From NCBI GenBank assembly GCA_900491605.1, contig UESW01004256.1:691361-755360 (forward strand): DNA of 64,000 nt, read 5' to 3'. This document shows, one piece after another, positions 10,954 through 24,262 of this stretch. Position 1 is the stretch's first letter. The number at the start of each line of letters is the position of its first letter. A program made the translations under genes and the position numbers. The DNA is from Calamus simplicifolius. Lineage: Eukaryota; Streptophyta; Magnoliopsida; Arecales; Arecaceae. The notes beneath the pieces are model-generated. The model searched no databases, was not told the DNA's origin, and was given only the letters and a program-made list of their open reading frames with translations.

Positions 10954-12894
10954 CTAATCCCTTAACTCAATCATCAAGGGTAGCTTTACGGTTCTGATAG
11001 AAGCCAATGTGGCCATAGACTTTCGACTCAAGGCATCAGCCACAACATTAGCTTTCCCTGGGTGATACTCAATAGTGCAATCATAGTCTTTAATCAATTC
11101 AATCCATCTTCTCTGCCTTAAATTCAATTCCTTCTGGGTCAGAATATATTTCAAGCTCTTATGATCAGTAAATATCTGGCATCTTCTTCCATACAAGTAG
11201 TGCCTCCAAACCTTCAATGCAAATATAACAGCAGCTAACTCCAAATCATGGGTGGGGTAATTCTTTTCATGGGATCTCAACTGTCTAGATATATAAGCCA
11301 CCACTTTCCCATTCTGCATTAAAACACACCCCAAACCCTTCAATGAGGCATCACTATAGATCACATAATCACTGGCACTATCAGGTAGTATTAGGATTGG
11401 GGCTGAGGTTAATCTCTTTTTCAATTCATCCATACTCTTCTGGCATTCATTAGACCAATCAAACTTGATATTCTTTCTAAGCAGCTTAGTCATAGGAGAA
11501 GCCAAAATCGAGAAATTTTCTATAAATCTTCTATAGTATCCTGCTAACCCCAAAAAACTCCTCACCTCAGTCTGATTGGTAGGTGATACCCAATTTACTA
11601 TAGCTTCAATCTTTTGAGGATCTACCATAATACCTTTGGCTGAAACTACATGTCCCAAGAACTTTACCTCATCCAGCCAAAATTCACTTTTACTAAACTT
11701 TGCATATAATTGCTTTTCTCTTAATATCTGCAAAACTATCCTCAGATGCTGTTCATGCTCTTCACTACTTCTAGAATAAATCAAGATGTCATCAATGAAT
11801 ACTATCACAAATTTATCTAGATACTCTTGAAATACTTGATTCATCAGACCCATAAAAGCAGCTGGAGCATTTGTCAAGCCAAATGGCATTACCAAGAACT
11901 CATAATGACCATATCTGGTCCTGAAAGCAGTCTTAGATATATCCTCATTCTTTATTCTCAATTGATGATACCCAGATCTCAGATCAATCTTTGAAAACAC
12001 TGCTGCCCCCTGTAGCTGATCAAACAAATCATCGATCCTTGGCAATGGATAATTGTTTCTAATGGTCACCTTGTTCAACTGTCTATAGTCTATACACAAC
12101 CTCAAGGTACCATCCTTTTTCTTCACAAACAACACTGGTGCACCCCATGGTGATATACTGGGTCTAATAAACCCTTTATCCAATAATTCTTGTAACTGAC
12201 TTTTTAATTCTTTCAATTCAACTGGAGCCATTCTATAAGGTGCCCTGGCTATTGGTCTGGTATCTGGGGCTAGATCTATACTGAAATCAAATCCTCTGTC
12301 AGGAGGTAACCCTGGCAGCTCCTCAGGAAATACATCTAAAAAATCCCTTACCACAGGGATATTCGTCAGCTCTAAACCATTGCCCTCTAGGCTTACTGCA
12401 CAAGCTAAATAGGCTTCACATCTCTTTGCTAGCATTTTATTGGCTGACAGAGCTGAAATCACTCCTGAGGGTAACCCCCTCCTATCACCAACAAAACAGA
12501 CCTCTCTATCATCAGAAGTTTGTAACATCACCTCCTTCCTTAAGCAATCTACTCTGGCTCTATGCACAGATAGCCAATCCATCCCCAAAATGGCATCAAA
12601 CTCTTTCAACCTCAAAGGAATCAAATCTGCTGCTAATTTCTGACTCTCCACAGAAATATCACAACCTCTATACACTTGGTCTGCTATAAAAGGCCTCCCT
12701 ACGGGCATAGATACTACCAACTGACTACCCAACTGGCCCACATCTCTAACTAGATGCTTAGCAAACTCACATGAGATAAATGAATGCGTAGATCCAGAAT
12801 CAATTAAAATATAAGCATCATGATTATCGATGGGTAGCATACCTGTCACCACATCAGGATCAATCTGAGCCTCCTGCCTGGTCATGGCAAACAC
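10954..12894 (-). pseudogene. Protease, reverse transcriptase and RNase H (family A pol)
   Basis: The open frame of 646 codons starts inside pol. The aspartic protease motif IDSGSTHSFI is near residue 30. The reverse transcriptase runs from about residue 225, with YRQLNKVTIRNNYPLPRIDD, FSKIDLRSGYHQLRI and the catalytic FIDDILIYS. RNase H follows (VIYSDASLKGLG, KNYPTHDLELAAV, IFTDHKSLKYI), then the tether RRWIELIKDYDCTIEYHPG...VVADALSRK. It copies element RNA to DNA and degrades the template inside virus-like particles. The reading is cut from gag near 12900-13010 and from integrase near 10950, each probably by small indels, since Tekay elements usually have one long gag-pol frame. Confidence 0.93.
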
Positions 12895-13012
12895 TCTGGC
12901 CTCGGCCCTCGGAATACTGGATGACCCTCCTGGCTGATTAACATTAGGCCCACCTGACTGGCTGAAGCCACAACACTACCATCACCCCTCCTACTAGGCT
13001 GTCCCCTTGGCA

Positions 13013-14181
13013 TTACTGGCCCCTGAGGAAGCCCACCAGCAGCTGCCCTCTCCTAGGGCAATCTCTCTTCAGGTGACCTAGATCACCACAAATATAACAT
13101 CCCTTATTGCCCCTCTTACATTCTCCCAAATGAAGTTTCCCACATACATTACATGGAGGTATATTTCTCCCTCCACCAGAAGGACGACCCTGCTCCCCTA
13201 CATCACCAGACACCCTGCTGGTGGCAACCTGAGGCACACCCCCATAAGGCTTTCTTTGAACTGGGCTAGATGCTGACACAGATACTGATCTTCTGCCCAC
13301 ATCACCAGGGGCTCTAAACCCAGAATAAAACTGTCCAGTCCTCTGGGGTTTCTTAAATGGCTGAGTCCCTCCCGGAGCAGAAGAATAACTAGGAGCACTT
13401 CTTTTCATTCTATCCTGCCTCCTACTCATATATTCTTTTTCAATCTCCTCGGCTTTGAGTGCTCCCTGCACCAACTCAGAGTAACTATTGTAGGTCTGCA
13501 TACAGGTCTTGGCTTTAATAGGGAGATTCAATCCATCCTGGAATAGTCGACATCTCTCCCTCTCATCAGCCACCAAGGCCCTAGCAAACTGAGATAACTC
13601 CACAAAAGTGGCTTCATAATCTGCCACGGACATCCTCCCCTGAGTCAGACAAAGGAAATCCCTCCTCTTCTGATCCCTATAAATCTCAGAATAATATTGC
13701 TGATGAAATTCTCTTCTAAAATTTTTCCATGTCAACTCCACTCCCTGGGGCTGCCTGCCCTGAATAGATCTCCACCAACTCTGGGCTCTACCCTCCAGTA
13801 AAAAGGTGGCAATACTCAGCCTCTGCTCCTCAGAGCATCCCATCACATCAAATACTCTCTCGATCCTCTGCAGCCATGCCCCGGCCTGAATAGGATCAGT
13901 AGTTCCCTGGAACTCCAGAGCCCCTAACTTTCTGGCTCTTTCCACATTCCTCACAACCTCCGTATTTTTAGATGGAAGGCTAGAACTAGCACCCACAGCT
14001 GCTACCACAGCCTGAGTAATCATGCCTACCAACTCTGACATACTAGCCCCTGAGTCTGTACTCGAGATGGGTCTACTGGCACAGGGGTAATAGACTGTGA
14101 AGAAGACTCTGGCATCTGCTCTGAAGACGCCCTCACTCTAGCCTCATTAGATACTGGCTCGGTGGAATCACTAGAAGCCAT
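13013..14181 (-). pseudogene. Gag capsid and nucleocapsid (family A)
   Basis: The main open part (14041-13013, 342 codons) has the Retrotrans_gag region (WLQRIERVFDVM, SWWRSIQGRQ, NFRREFHQQYYSEIYRDQKRRDF). Near the C-terminus is a zinc knuckle of the CX2CX4HX4C type (CYICGDLGHLKRDC), preceded by a related CNVCGKLHLGEC. An upstream stretch in another frame begins at 14181 (MASSDSTEPVS) and joins near 14045 after a frame shift. It may be the true N-terminus, otherwise translation starts at 14041. Gag packages element RNA into particles. It ends with a stop at 13013-13015, separated from pol. Confidence 0.9.
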
Positions 14182-14402
14182 TCTATCAATTTGACTTCTT
14201 CTAACTGACCTTCTGAGTCTACTTTGACCTTTGCTTCTATCCCTGCTGAAGATTGCTCTGTCTCTCTAGATGCCTTTGTAGTAATCGTCCTACAAGACAT
14301 TATTCATTACATCAGTTTCATCATTCAATAGCTATAATCATAAACATTCAATCATCCTAGACTCATACTCATACTTATTCCCCTAGGACCTAATAACCTA
14401 GG

Positions 14403-14414
14403 GCTCTGATACCA
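14403..14414 (-). other. Primer-binding site of family A (initiator tRNA-Met)
   Basis: Minus strand TGGTATCAGAGC, complementary to the 3' end of plant initiator tRNA-Met, lies 5 bp inside the 5' LTR end. It fixes the element's direction. Confidence 0.95.
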
Positions 14415-14419
14415 AAACT

Positions 14420-17329
14420 TGTCAGCTCCCCCTCCTCTCTGGGGCCACCGACAGCACACCTGCACACTTGTGGTAATCGGATAGAGTTTTACTAGTCTTT
14501 ATGTAGCGCTCCATAAAGAGCTAGAGAACCCCAACTAATTATCATAAGTGGCAGACACACGAAAACACATCCTGTTAAAAACTTTTCATTTTCATCTCAA
14601 TTATATACACAAATCACTCAATCAACACTAAGCATCAACCTGCTCAGATAATATTTTTCATGACATTCCTCAGGCAGTTTACAAGATCACATTCACAATC
14701 GACATCAAAATCCTAAGTGCACACATCATGCTCATAATTTTCTCCAAAACATAAGTCTCGTATTCATATCCAAAAAGGTCTAAAACATCATTACATCTCA
14801 CTGTACACATACACATATACAAAATATAAATATCAAACCACACTCTCTCAATATACAAGGCTAGCATTTATACACTCTTGCATCCAAGCAAGCTTCACCA
14901 GCTAAGGGTTCTGTCCTGTTTATCTTGTGATCCTGGCAGAAATACTCACTGATCTGAAAGAACATTTAAATCATAGAGGGATGAGACCTAAGTCCCAGTG
15001 ACTGGATAACCATCTAACTATGGAGAAATAGAGAACCATAACCTCTTAATTTCAATCGTATGCTGAAACTATTTAGCTTGTACAAGTCAAAGTACATTTT
15101 TAACATGATATCAGATAAAATAAAATGTAGCTTATTCTTCAAATAACATCTCAGTACTGAAATACTCTATAATAACTTTTTACTGAAAGATAACTCATTG
15201 AGATAAAAATCCATGCATTTCAATATAAAAATATGCATTCTTTATCTACAACCCAGACTTCTTTATTAAATTCTCAGACTCCCACCGGAATCTGATTGCC
15301 CATTGCATCTCAAGTAAACTCTCCCTCTCGGGATAACTACTCGGCCCACTGGCCCTTTTTATATCACAACATATGCTTTTAAATCTCATGATGCTGGGCT
15401 GTGTGTGTAATGCCTCTGAGGTACCACCCTACAGTCGCCCTCCCGTAGGTGTACTCTCATCGGGTGCGTGACTAGCAACAGGATCCCCGCACAAATAGCA
15501 CCCCTTACCCATGCGGTTCACCTGGCAAAGTGCTTTGTTCCTTAACCCTGAACCCTGGGTTTTCTCCCTGCCCCACGGGCTATATATAGTAATCAGCTCC
15601 ACTGAGCTATGATTCATGCCCCCACGGGCTGCTCACAACCAGCCCCACTGGTCTGGTTAAGCGTGCACTCACCCCTGATTCTGGGGTTCATCGTACGATT
15701 TGTTCGCAAGGAGGTGCCGGCTCGATAGTAGTGTGCAATGCTCATGCTACAGTACAGTCTAAAGGGTGATCAGCCCCATAGCTGCCTGATGCTCAGTATG
15801 ATACATACATCATTTGTAAAGCTTTATCATGCAATATGCCATGTATACATTAAAAATTCCCTCATCGAAACTCATGTTTATGTGTTTATGCTCAAAATTC
15901 ATGCTCAAAACTCATTTATCAGATTATCATATACTAGGTTCTCATTTCTCATATTTAAAACATACATAATACTCTGCTAAACATAACATACCATAACTAG
16001 GTATTAATCTCATTATACTAGCTCAAATTAACTTCTCATTGCTAGATGAGAAACCCACTCACCTTAGTAGGTTACTCCTCGACTGGTACTCAACTCTGGT
16101 ATTCCGGCTCTCTGGAATAACCCTCTTGACCTACGTCAACATATAGATACGATAGCTATTAGGATTACCTCCACACGAGGTTTTCTCACGAACCATGCAT
16201 GCATACATGATCTATCCTTTAATATCTCATTATTTTCTTCCACCCTTTCTCTACTCAAGATTACTTCTACTATTACCTCAAAATACAATAATCTAAGAAA
16301 ATCTAAAGTCATACAAGATCTAGGGAAGCTATAGCTTACCTGGAGTCGAGCACAAACCCCAAGCTTCCCTTTCCCTTTCTTCCTCCTTTTCTTCTTCTTC
16401 TTCTTCTTCTTCCTCTCTTTTCTCCTCTTCTTTCTCTCTTTCTTTCTTTCTTTCTTTTCTTTGGCTGAACCCATGTTTCCCTTTTTCTCTAATGACTTGG
16501 GAACCAAGTCATTGGAAACTTAAGGGTTAAGGCATGCCAAATTCCCCTTTTGCCCTCAAACACTCTTAACGCGCGTTTTTGGAAAACACGTGGCTCACTT
16601 ATAACCATGATATTTTGCCCTTAGATTTTCTTTCCCAAGTTGCCCTTAACACAATTAGCAATTGACATCGGAGCCTTTTCCCATTTTTTCCCTGATATAG
16701 CATTTTTTTAATCGATTTATAGCCCAGATTATCATTTTTTACTTAAATCGATACTTTTATAATATTTCTAAGAAAAGACTTTACCAACTTGAAGAACTCG
16801 ATTTTAGAAATCCAACATTTCAAACGGCATCCAAATCGGACTTGAAACGGATTAAATATGAAATTCTCAAGATTTAACTCAGAAAAACCTGCCGTCTTGG
16901 AGTCGGCTCCAATAGATTTGGAGTCGGCTCCAGCAGAAATAGGTGTCGGCTCAGAAAAGTAGGGGTCGACTCCAGAAAAGTAGGGGTCGACTCCAGCTCT
17001 GCAGGTGTCGACTCCAAAGCATGCCGAAAGTTTAAAACCGTGCCAGAGTCGACTCCACTCCGATTAGTGTCGACTCCAACCACTAAAAACATCATTTTAG
17101 GATAAAACTCAAACTAAACTTGATTTTTCTTGTGATTTAAACCCATTAAAACTTAAGTCTCTCAATTTCTTAAATCAAACTCATTAACATTCAAAAATAT
17201 ACTTATTTACTCCAAAATTTCTTCTCTTTACATTTATCAAAAGGCCAACACACCCATATTTCACATAAACTTTCTGACTTTCATTTCAAATGAAAATGCC
17301 ATAAATTATAAGGTTTTCAGGATGTTACA
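14420..17329 (-). repeat. Family A 5' LTR
   Basis: 2910 bp, same ends as the copy at 6505-9421 and nearly identical to it. It has the motif cluster at 16896-17080 and the purine tract as pyrimidines at 16370-16480. It is followed directly by TCAGC, the right target duplication. Confidence 0.95.
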
Positions 17330-17334
17330 TCAGC

Positions 17335-17760
17335 CCCTAAGGAACTTGACCTCAATAGGACAAGGCACCCAAAAGAGTTGGACCGGGTCGAGATTGACTG
17401 CTTAACTGGTGTCTAGAAAAGGAAAGGAAAGTGGTTACTTAATTGGTTTCGTTGCTTACCTAGTAAGCAACAGGGGGACCCCCACTGACATTACCTTTAA
17501 CTGGCTAGTTAATCAGCTAATTTTTGACTTGGAGGGCTCCAAGGTGGTCTTGGAAGTTAAGAGCTGTCTAGATCTAGGATAAACCTAGAGTAGAGAATAT
17601 AATCTTTGTTAACTTGATTGCTAAGAATTATTAAACCCTAATTAAATTATTCATTGCTCTTAGTTCTAGGAATCTTTTAGGATATCTTCTTTAGAATATT
17701 CTTCTTTCTCTTCTATTACATTAGTAAAAAAAAACTGAATTACTGTTTGCTTTAGAGTCA
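17335..17760 (+). other. Athila leader, right piece
   Basis: Noncoding continuation of the segment ending at 6504. No start codon or domain is supported before 17761. Confidence 0.7.
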
Positions 17761-19577
17761 TTGTTAAGGTGTATGCTTGGTCACCGATCGTTGCAACCCA
17801 ATCTTATACCCTTAGATCCTGAAATAGAAAGAACTCTTAGAGCAAACAAACTCAAAATTATGTATCCTAATAATGAAAATGATCCACCACGGCAGTTAAA
17901 AGAGTATTTCACTCCTTCAAGGTATACCTACTCTCACTGCATTCAAGTGCCTCCAGTAGAGACTGTCCAATACGAAATTAAGTCAAGTATAATCCAAATG
18001 TTACCATCTTTCTATGGACTTACAAATAAGGATATCTACAAACACTTAGATGAATTCTTGGAAATGTGCTCAACTGTCAAGATTCAAAATTTCTCTGATG
18101 ATGCACTTAGGCTTAAGTTATTCCCTTTTTCCCTAAAAGATAAAGCCAAGTATTGGTTAAATTCAATATACACTGTTATAATTTCAACTTGGGATCATCT
18201 TCAAAGAGAGTTTCTTAAGAAATATTTTCTATAGGAAAAACAAATCAAATTAGAAAAGCCATAATGAGTTTTTTTCAGACAGATGGAGAAATGTTCCACG
18301 AGATATGTGAGAGATTTAAAGAACTAATTAGAAAATGTCCACATCATGCCATACCCAAATGGCAACTGGTTCAGTGCTTTTATGATGGTTTATCAGAAAA
18401 GCATCGACAAATGGTTGATGCTTCATGTGGTGGGACATTTATGTTAAAAAATAAACATGAAGCTTGGCAACTCTTTGAGACATTGAGTGAGAATTCATTA
18501 CATCACATGTCAGTTGCTCGTCGAGACCCTTCCATAGGACCTAAAAGAGGTGAAATATATGAAATAGGTCATTCTACAAATATCTATACTAAGGTAGATG
18601 AATTATTCCATAAACTTGACCGGATTCTACAAGTTAGAAACATCTCTTCCCCATCTACCCAATTACATGAGGTCTGCATAATTTGTTCGAGTCCAACCCA
18701 TTCTATAGATGAATGTCCAGCTGCATACCAATTTCCTGAACTTTTTCAAGAGCAAGCCCACCAAGCTCAAACCCGATTGGCTTCTAGAACAGGAAATGAT
18801 CCATATGCAAATACTTACAATCCTGGCTAGCGAAATCATCCAAATTTTTCTTGGAAACCTCAACTTGTAGCCAATTCATCGATCAGACCTAATTATCAAG
18901 AAACCAATTTTAGAAGCATGCCATATTCACAATATCCAAACATCCCACAACCTTCACCAAATAATCATCCTACTTTCGAAGACAAAGTGTTACAAGCATT
19001 GAAAGGGTTAGAAATGAATACTCAAATCCTTCACTCCCACACACAATCTATTGCAAAACTAGAAACTTAGATAGGTCAATTAGCCACAACATTCAGTAGA
19101 AGGGAGGAGGGTAAGTTACCTAGTTAGCCTATCGATAACCCGAAAGGACAATTCATGGCTGAAGGTTCCAATAATCCTGACAAATTCCCAGAACATGCTA
19201 AATCAGTCATGACTCTAAGAAGTGAAAAAATATTGAACCCACCTGAACCAACCCAGAAATTAGAAGTGGCTAAACCATAAAAGAGAAGAAATAAAGAAGA
19301 AAAGGAATTCAATGATCAAGCAATCACACCTCAAGCCCCATTCCCTAGTGCTTTAGAATCTCCTTTGTCTTTGGACAAGAAGAATATAAAAATGAATGAG
19401 ATGCTTGAGTTATTTAAGCAAGTCCAAATAAACTTACATCTTCTCGATGCTATCAAGCAAGTTCCGGCTTATGCCAATTTTTTGAAGGATTTATGCATAC
19501 AAAAACGGAAAGCAAAGTCACAAATGCCAAAAAAGATCCATTTGACTGAGCAAGTCAGCTCATTGTTCAGCAAATAA
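17761..19577 (+). pseudogene. Athila gag (several stops and frame breaks)
   Basis: The first open part (17761-18234) has the Athila gag N-terminal region: LPSFYGLTNKDIYKHLDEFLE and the capsid motif LKLFPFSLKDKAKYWLNS. After a break at 18235-18264 the capsid part continues (MFHEICERFKELIRKCPHH, QCFYDGLSEKHRQMVDA). It carries an intact-looking zinc knuckle CIICSSPTHSIDEC at about 18674-18715. Later parts, with stops, include IGQLATTFSRREEGKLPS and PEHAKSVMTLRS. Gag forms the particle. The copy cannot make a full protein. Codon use is AT-rich, unlike the GC-rich Tat fragments. Confidence 0.88.
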
Positions 19578-20116
19578 CCCCATCCAAACTAAAAGACCCT
19601 GGTACCCCAATTATATCATGTGTCATAGGAAACTTCGCCATCAAAAAAGCATTACTAGATTTGGATGCGAGTGTAAACCTTCTCCCAAGTTCAGTGTATG
19701 AGTTATTCGGATTTGGAGAGTTGAAACCCACAACGATAACACTACAATTGGCAGATAGATTAGTCAAAGTACCTCGTGGAATATTGGGAGATGTATTAGT
19801 AAAGGTAAATGAATTCTATTTTCCTGTCGACTTCCTTGTGTTAGATATGGAATTTAGCGGTAATCCTAACCAAATTCCCATCATCTTTGGACGACCTTTT
19901 CTACCTACCACTAATGCATGTATAAATTGTAGAACATGTGTTATGGATGTATCTTTTGGAAATAAGAAGATGAGATTAAATATTTTTAATGCTTCCCAAG
20001 GACCATCTGTGTATGATTTAAATGAAGTAAACATGATCGAAGAAGTTGTAGATAAAAATTCCAAAGTTTGCTTGATTCGGATCCTTTACAAACATGTCTT
20101 ACACATTTTAGAATAG
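19577..20116 (+). pseudogene. Athila protease region
   Basis: The region resembles retroviral-type aspartic protease: ALLDLDASVNLLPSSVYELFG, TITLQLADRLVKVPRGILGDVLV, FYFPVDFLVLDME and IFGRPFL. Athila copies usually have D-L-G-A-S at the active site. Here the Gly is replaced by Asp, which should inactivate the enzyme. It leads into the linker at 20068-20559. Confidence 0.8.
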
Positions 20117-21850
20117 ATGACTTTGATATTGATGAGTACACCAAAGAGATAAACATGTTATTAGAACCACCTAAGTTCGACACCATCCCTCCTTGGACTA
20201 TAAAATATGAACCACTTCCAACTAAACCAAGCCCTTTAATACCATCCCTGGAAGAACCACCCCAACTAGAATTGAAACCTCTTCCTATTGACTTAAAATA
20301 TTCATTCCTTGGACCCAATGATACCCTTCCGGTAATCATTGCATCTACCCTAACCTCTGAGCAGGAAGATAAATTGATAGATGTACTTAAAGAACATAAA
20401 GAGGCTATTGGATTGACATTAGCTGATCTTAAGGGAATTGATCCTTTCATTTGCATGCACCACATTCATAGTGAAATTGAAGCCAAACCACATAGAGACA
20501 TGCAACAGAGGCTAAATCCGAACATGAGGGATGTTGTTAAGAAAGAAGTAGTAAAATAGCTTGATGCTGGTATCATTTATCCAATTTCGGATAGTCAATG
20601 GGTTAGTCCAATCCAAGTAGTACCTAAAAAGTTGGGTATTACCATGATTGAAAATAAAAAGGGCGAATCAATTCCTACTCGCACATCAACTAGTTGGAGA
20701 GTGTGTATAGATTATCGAAAGTTGAATGCCGTGACTAGGAAAGACCACTTTCCTTTGCCTTTTATCGATCAAATTATAGAACGGCTAGCGGAACAAAGTT
20801 TCTTTTGTTTCTTAGATGGATATTTAGGATACAATCAAGTCCCAGTATTTCCTGCAGATCAAGAAAAGACCACCTTCACCTGCCCTTTTGGAACATTTGC
20901 CTTTAGACGCATGCCATTTGGTCTTTGTAATGCACCAGCCACTTTTCAATGATGTATGTTGGTCATGTTTTTGATATGATTGGTCAATTTTTGGAAGTAT
21001 TTATGGATGATTTTTCAGTTTTTGGTGCATCATTTGATAGCTACCTCGAGAACTTGACTAAGGTACTAAAACGATGTATGGAAATGAATTTAGTCCTAAG
21101 TTGGGAGAAAAGCCATTTTATGGTTCGTGAGGGAATTGTTCTCGGACACATTGTTTCAGAGCGAGGTATTAAGGTTGATAAAGCCAAGGTTGAATTGATC
21201 TCAAATCTACCATCTCCAACCTCAGTTAAACAAGTACGATCTTTCCTTGGTCATGCTAGTTTTTACATACACTTCATCAAGGATTTTAGTAAAATTTCTT
21301 GACCATTGTGTAATTTGTTGACCAAAGATAGTTCTTTTAATTTTGATAAAGATTATCTAACAGCCTATAACATCCTTCGAACTGCTTTGACCACTGCACC
21401 AATTATCAATACCCTAGATTGGACCATACCTTTCAAAATCATGTGTGATACTTCTGATTATGCTGGAAGGGCAGTTCTAGGACAAAAACTCAATCGGAAA
21501 CCCCATGTAATTTATTATGCTAGTAAAACTCTTTCGGATGCACAAATGAACTATACTACCACTGAAAAAGAATTACTAGCAGTTGTATTTGCCCTAAAAA
21601 AATTAGATCATATCTGTTAGGGTCTAAGGTTTTAGTTTATTCTGATCATGCAGCATTGAGGCATCTTTTATCAAAAAAAGGATACAAAACTCAGACTGAT
21701 TAGATGGATCCTTCTATTACAAGAATTTGACCTAGAAATCTTAGATAAGAAGGGTTCTAAAAATATGGTAACAGATCATATCTCTAGGATCTAGTAGAAT
21801 ACAATAAAGAAATAATCAGAAATAGGTTTCCTGATGAGCAACTGTTCTCA
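20068..21850 (+). pseudogene. Athila reverse transcriptase and RNase H
   Basis: Pieces in shifting frames give a recognisable pol. They are the linker (20068-20559, ending in a stop), palm and fingers (WRVCIDYRKLNAVTRKDHFPLPFIDQII and RRMPFGLCNAPATFQ, to 20952), and the catalytic FMDDFSVFG from 20949. Then come the RNase H connection LGHIVSERGIKVDKAKVE and RNase H (IMCDTSDYAGRAVLGQ, NYTTTEKELLAVVFAL, to 21620). The usual catalytic Asp-containing KIDGYSGYNQ is altered here (FLDGYLGYNQVPV). Stops occur near 20558, 20951, 21300 and 21618. It is dead, but the lineage is clear. Confidence 0.9.
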
Positions 21851-21886
21851 ATTTCCCATAGCAGTCTTCCCTGGTTTGCCCACATT

Positions 21887-23166
21887 GTGAATTATTTGGC
21901 AACAGGAAAAGTACCTTCCCATTGGATAAAACAAGAAAAAGATAGATTTTTCTTACAAATCAAATATTATTTTTGGAAAGATCCTGAATTGTTTAAGTAC
22001 TGTTCAGATCAGGTGATTAGGCGATGTGTCCTCGAAAGTGAATTCAAAAGTATACTTAACTTATGTCATTCTCTTGCCTGTGGGGGACATTTTAGTGGAA
22101 GGAAAACTGCGGCAAAGGTACTGCAAAGTGGGTTTTATTGGCCAACTCTTTTTAAAGATGCACACAAATTTGATCGTAATTGTCTCCAATGTTAACAAAC
22201 AAAAAATATTTCTTGAAAAGACATGATGCCCCTAAACCCTATCTTGGTTGTAGAAATTTTTGATGTATGGGGTATTGATTTTATGGGTCCATTTCCTTCC
22301 TCTTTTGGATTCGAATACATTCTAGTGGCAATTGATTGTGTCAAAATGGATTGAAGCTATGACAACGCGAACCAATTACCATAAAGTTGTAATCAAGTTT
22401 ATTCAGCATAACATCCTTAGTCGTTTTGGATGCCCAAGGGCTATAATTAGTGATGGGTGGGTACACATTTCACGAATAGACACTTTGAAGGATTAATGAA
22501 CAAATATGAAATTACTCATAAGGTAGCTACACATTATCATCCCTAAACTAGTGGCCAAGTTGAAATATCAAATAGAGAAATTAAACATATCCTTGAGAAA
22601 ATAGTGAGACCCAATAGGAAAGATTGGTCAGAACGTTTGAATGATGCATTATGGGCTTATCGTACTGCATTTAAAACTCCCATAGGAATGTCTCCATATC
22701 GGCTTGTATTTGGAAAGGCCTGCCATTTACCTATAGAATTGGAACATCGTGCATTTTGGGTCATCAAGCAATTTAATTATGATATGAAAAAGGCAGTGTT
22801 ATTAGAAAACTTCAATTGAATGAGTTAGAAGAGCTACGAAATGATGCATACGAGAGCTCAAAAATTTATAAAGAACGAACCAAAGCATATCATGATAAAT
22901 TTATTAATAGAAAAACTTTTGAACCAAATAAAAAAGTATGGCTTTACAATTCAAGATTACATCTTTTCCCTGGAAAACTTCGTTCACGATGGAATGGACC
23001 TTTTATAATAACTCAAGTATTTTCCCATGGAGCTGTAGAGCTTAAAGACCCCAAGCAGAGAAATACATTCAAAGTAAATGGCCAACGTTTGAAACCATAT
23101 ATAGAAGAAATTAATGATGGAGAAGTTATTGAATCAATTGATCTTGTGAACCCAACACTATCATAA
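21887..23166 (+). pseudogene. Athila integrase
   Basis: The zinc-binding region is at 21887-22195 (ACGGHFSGRKTAAKVLQSGFYWPTLFKDA, with a terminal Cys-x2-Cys). The core, in broken frames at about 22250-22600, has GIDFMGPFPSS, AIISDG and a Glu in SNREIKHILEKIV. The distal part (22604-22819, then 22816-23166) has ALWAYRTAFKTPIGMSPYRLVFGKACHLP and the C-terminal GPF module (RSRWNGPFIITQVF, FKVNGQRLKPY). Three or more frame breaks are present. It ends in TAATGAGTAG, as do other Athila pol genes before the noncoding 3' region. Confidence 0.88.
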
Positions 23167-24262
23167 TGAGTAGCACAGTCTGGCTGAAGACTTTAAACTT
23201 AGCGCTCTTGGGAGGTAACCCAGTTTATTAGTTATTTTTAACTTTCTATTCTTTTAGTAGGACCAGAGAAGAGCAACAAAAGTAGATTGAAAGAAGATGG
23301 AAACAATGAAACCTCCAGCCTTCAAATACTCTACCAGGTAGTATCGTTCCTTGAAAGTAATTTTTCTTCCATTAGGGACAATGGAAATTAAGTAGGAAAA
23401 AAAAAGTAAATCCTCGAGTAAAACTATAATCAGATATGTGTACCAAATGCTGTCTCAATTTGAAGTTAATCAAGCAGTCTGATTAATGAATGATTAATGG
23501 TTAGATTATTTTTGAGATACTGAGGAATAAATTATTAAGAAAACCTAATAAAAGGTAGGTTTAGCCCAGAAAAATTTTTAGAATAATTTCAAACCCTCCT
23601 GACCACTGATCTTAATAGTACAATCTACTTAATAAGGGTATGGGTGAAAATATCATTCAAAAAAAAAGAGAAAAAAAGAAAAAAATCTCTCCTAAAGTTA
23701 ATAAATTAGGTTCTTAGCATCTTTCACTAAGTAACCGGGCCCCGTCACCTAAGCAAGTGATGTTGTTCGCGTAAAAATGTGAGAATGTAAAAGAACATAA
23801 GTAAAGTCAGTCCTACCTAAAGCCTTTTTGACTCGAGTCAGTAAGTCCGAGGGGTGTTTTACACCTAATGCCCTAAAACCAATTGGTTTGGGAGCCATTG
23901 GCCTAAAGCTCGCTACAAGGGTTAATTAGAAACAAGGGGTTAGGACATTGCATTGACTTTACACATAAATAAATAAATAAGGGGACTAAATTACAAAAAG
24001 ACACTACACCCAACCCAAATTAAGTTAGAAGACTTAAACAGAGAAGTGAAAAGTTGGTGAAGGAAGACTTCTATAAATTCTTATGGACTATACTCTATCA
24101 CTAAATGGGTAAACTTAATAATCCGATAAAGTACCTCCCTTATGATCTAACAAGAAATTTTTTTTAGAACTATAAGATAACTGTCAATTCTTGGACTAGC
24201 TTGGTATATATTTCTAATTTTCTTATTTACTCGAGGACGAGTAAGATTCAAGTTGGGGGGAG
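23167..24262 (+). other. Athila 3' noncoding region and polypurine tract
   Basis: About 1.1 kb without a supported ORF. It contains the lineage-typical GCGCTCTTGGGAGGTAACCC segment at 23202 and ends in the purine tract TTGGGGGGAG (24253-24262) immediately before the LTR. No envelope-like ORF is left. Confidence 0.75.

Larger units (their letters stand above)
6505..17329 (-). mobile_element. Complete Tekay-type (chromovirus) Ty3 element, family A
   Basis: In minus orientation the order is 5' LTR (17329-14420), initiator-tRNA-Met primer site, gag, protease-RT-RNase H, integrase with C-terminal chromodomain, polypurine tract, 3' LTR (9421-6505). A perfect 5-bp duplication TCAGC flanks it (6500-6504 and 17330-17334). 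Total 10.8 kb. The two LTRs differ at only scattered positions by eye, so the insertion is fairly young, yet gag and pol already have frame breaks. The domain order and terminal chromodomain place it in the Del/Tekay chromovirus group. It disrupts the Athila leader. Confidence 0.95.

Noticed and set aside
14403..14414. tRNA-like matches at the primer-binding sites
   Set aside because: Only 12-18 bp complementary to tRNA 3' ends, with no cloverleaf, so these are primer sites and not tRNA genes.
15429..15617. A zinc-knuckle-like GCYLCGDPVASH sequence in the family A LTR
   Set aside because: Short, inside an LTR, not followed by the required spacing of ligands, and no other gag sequence is near.
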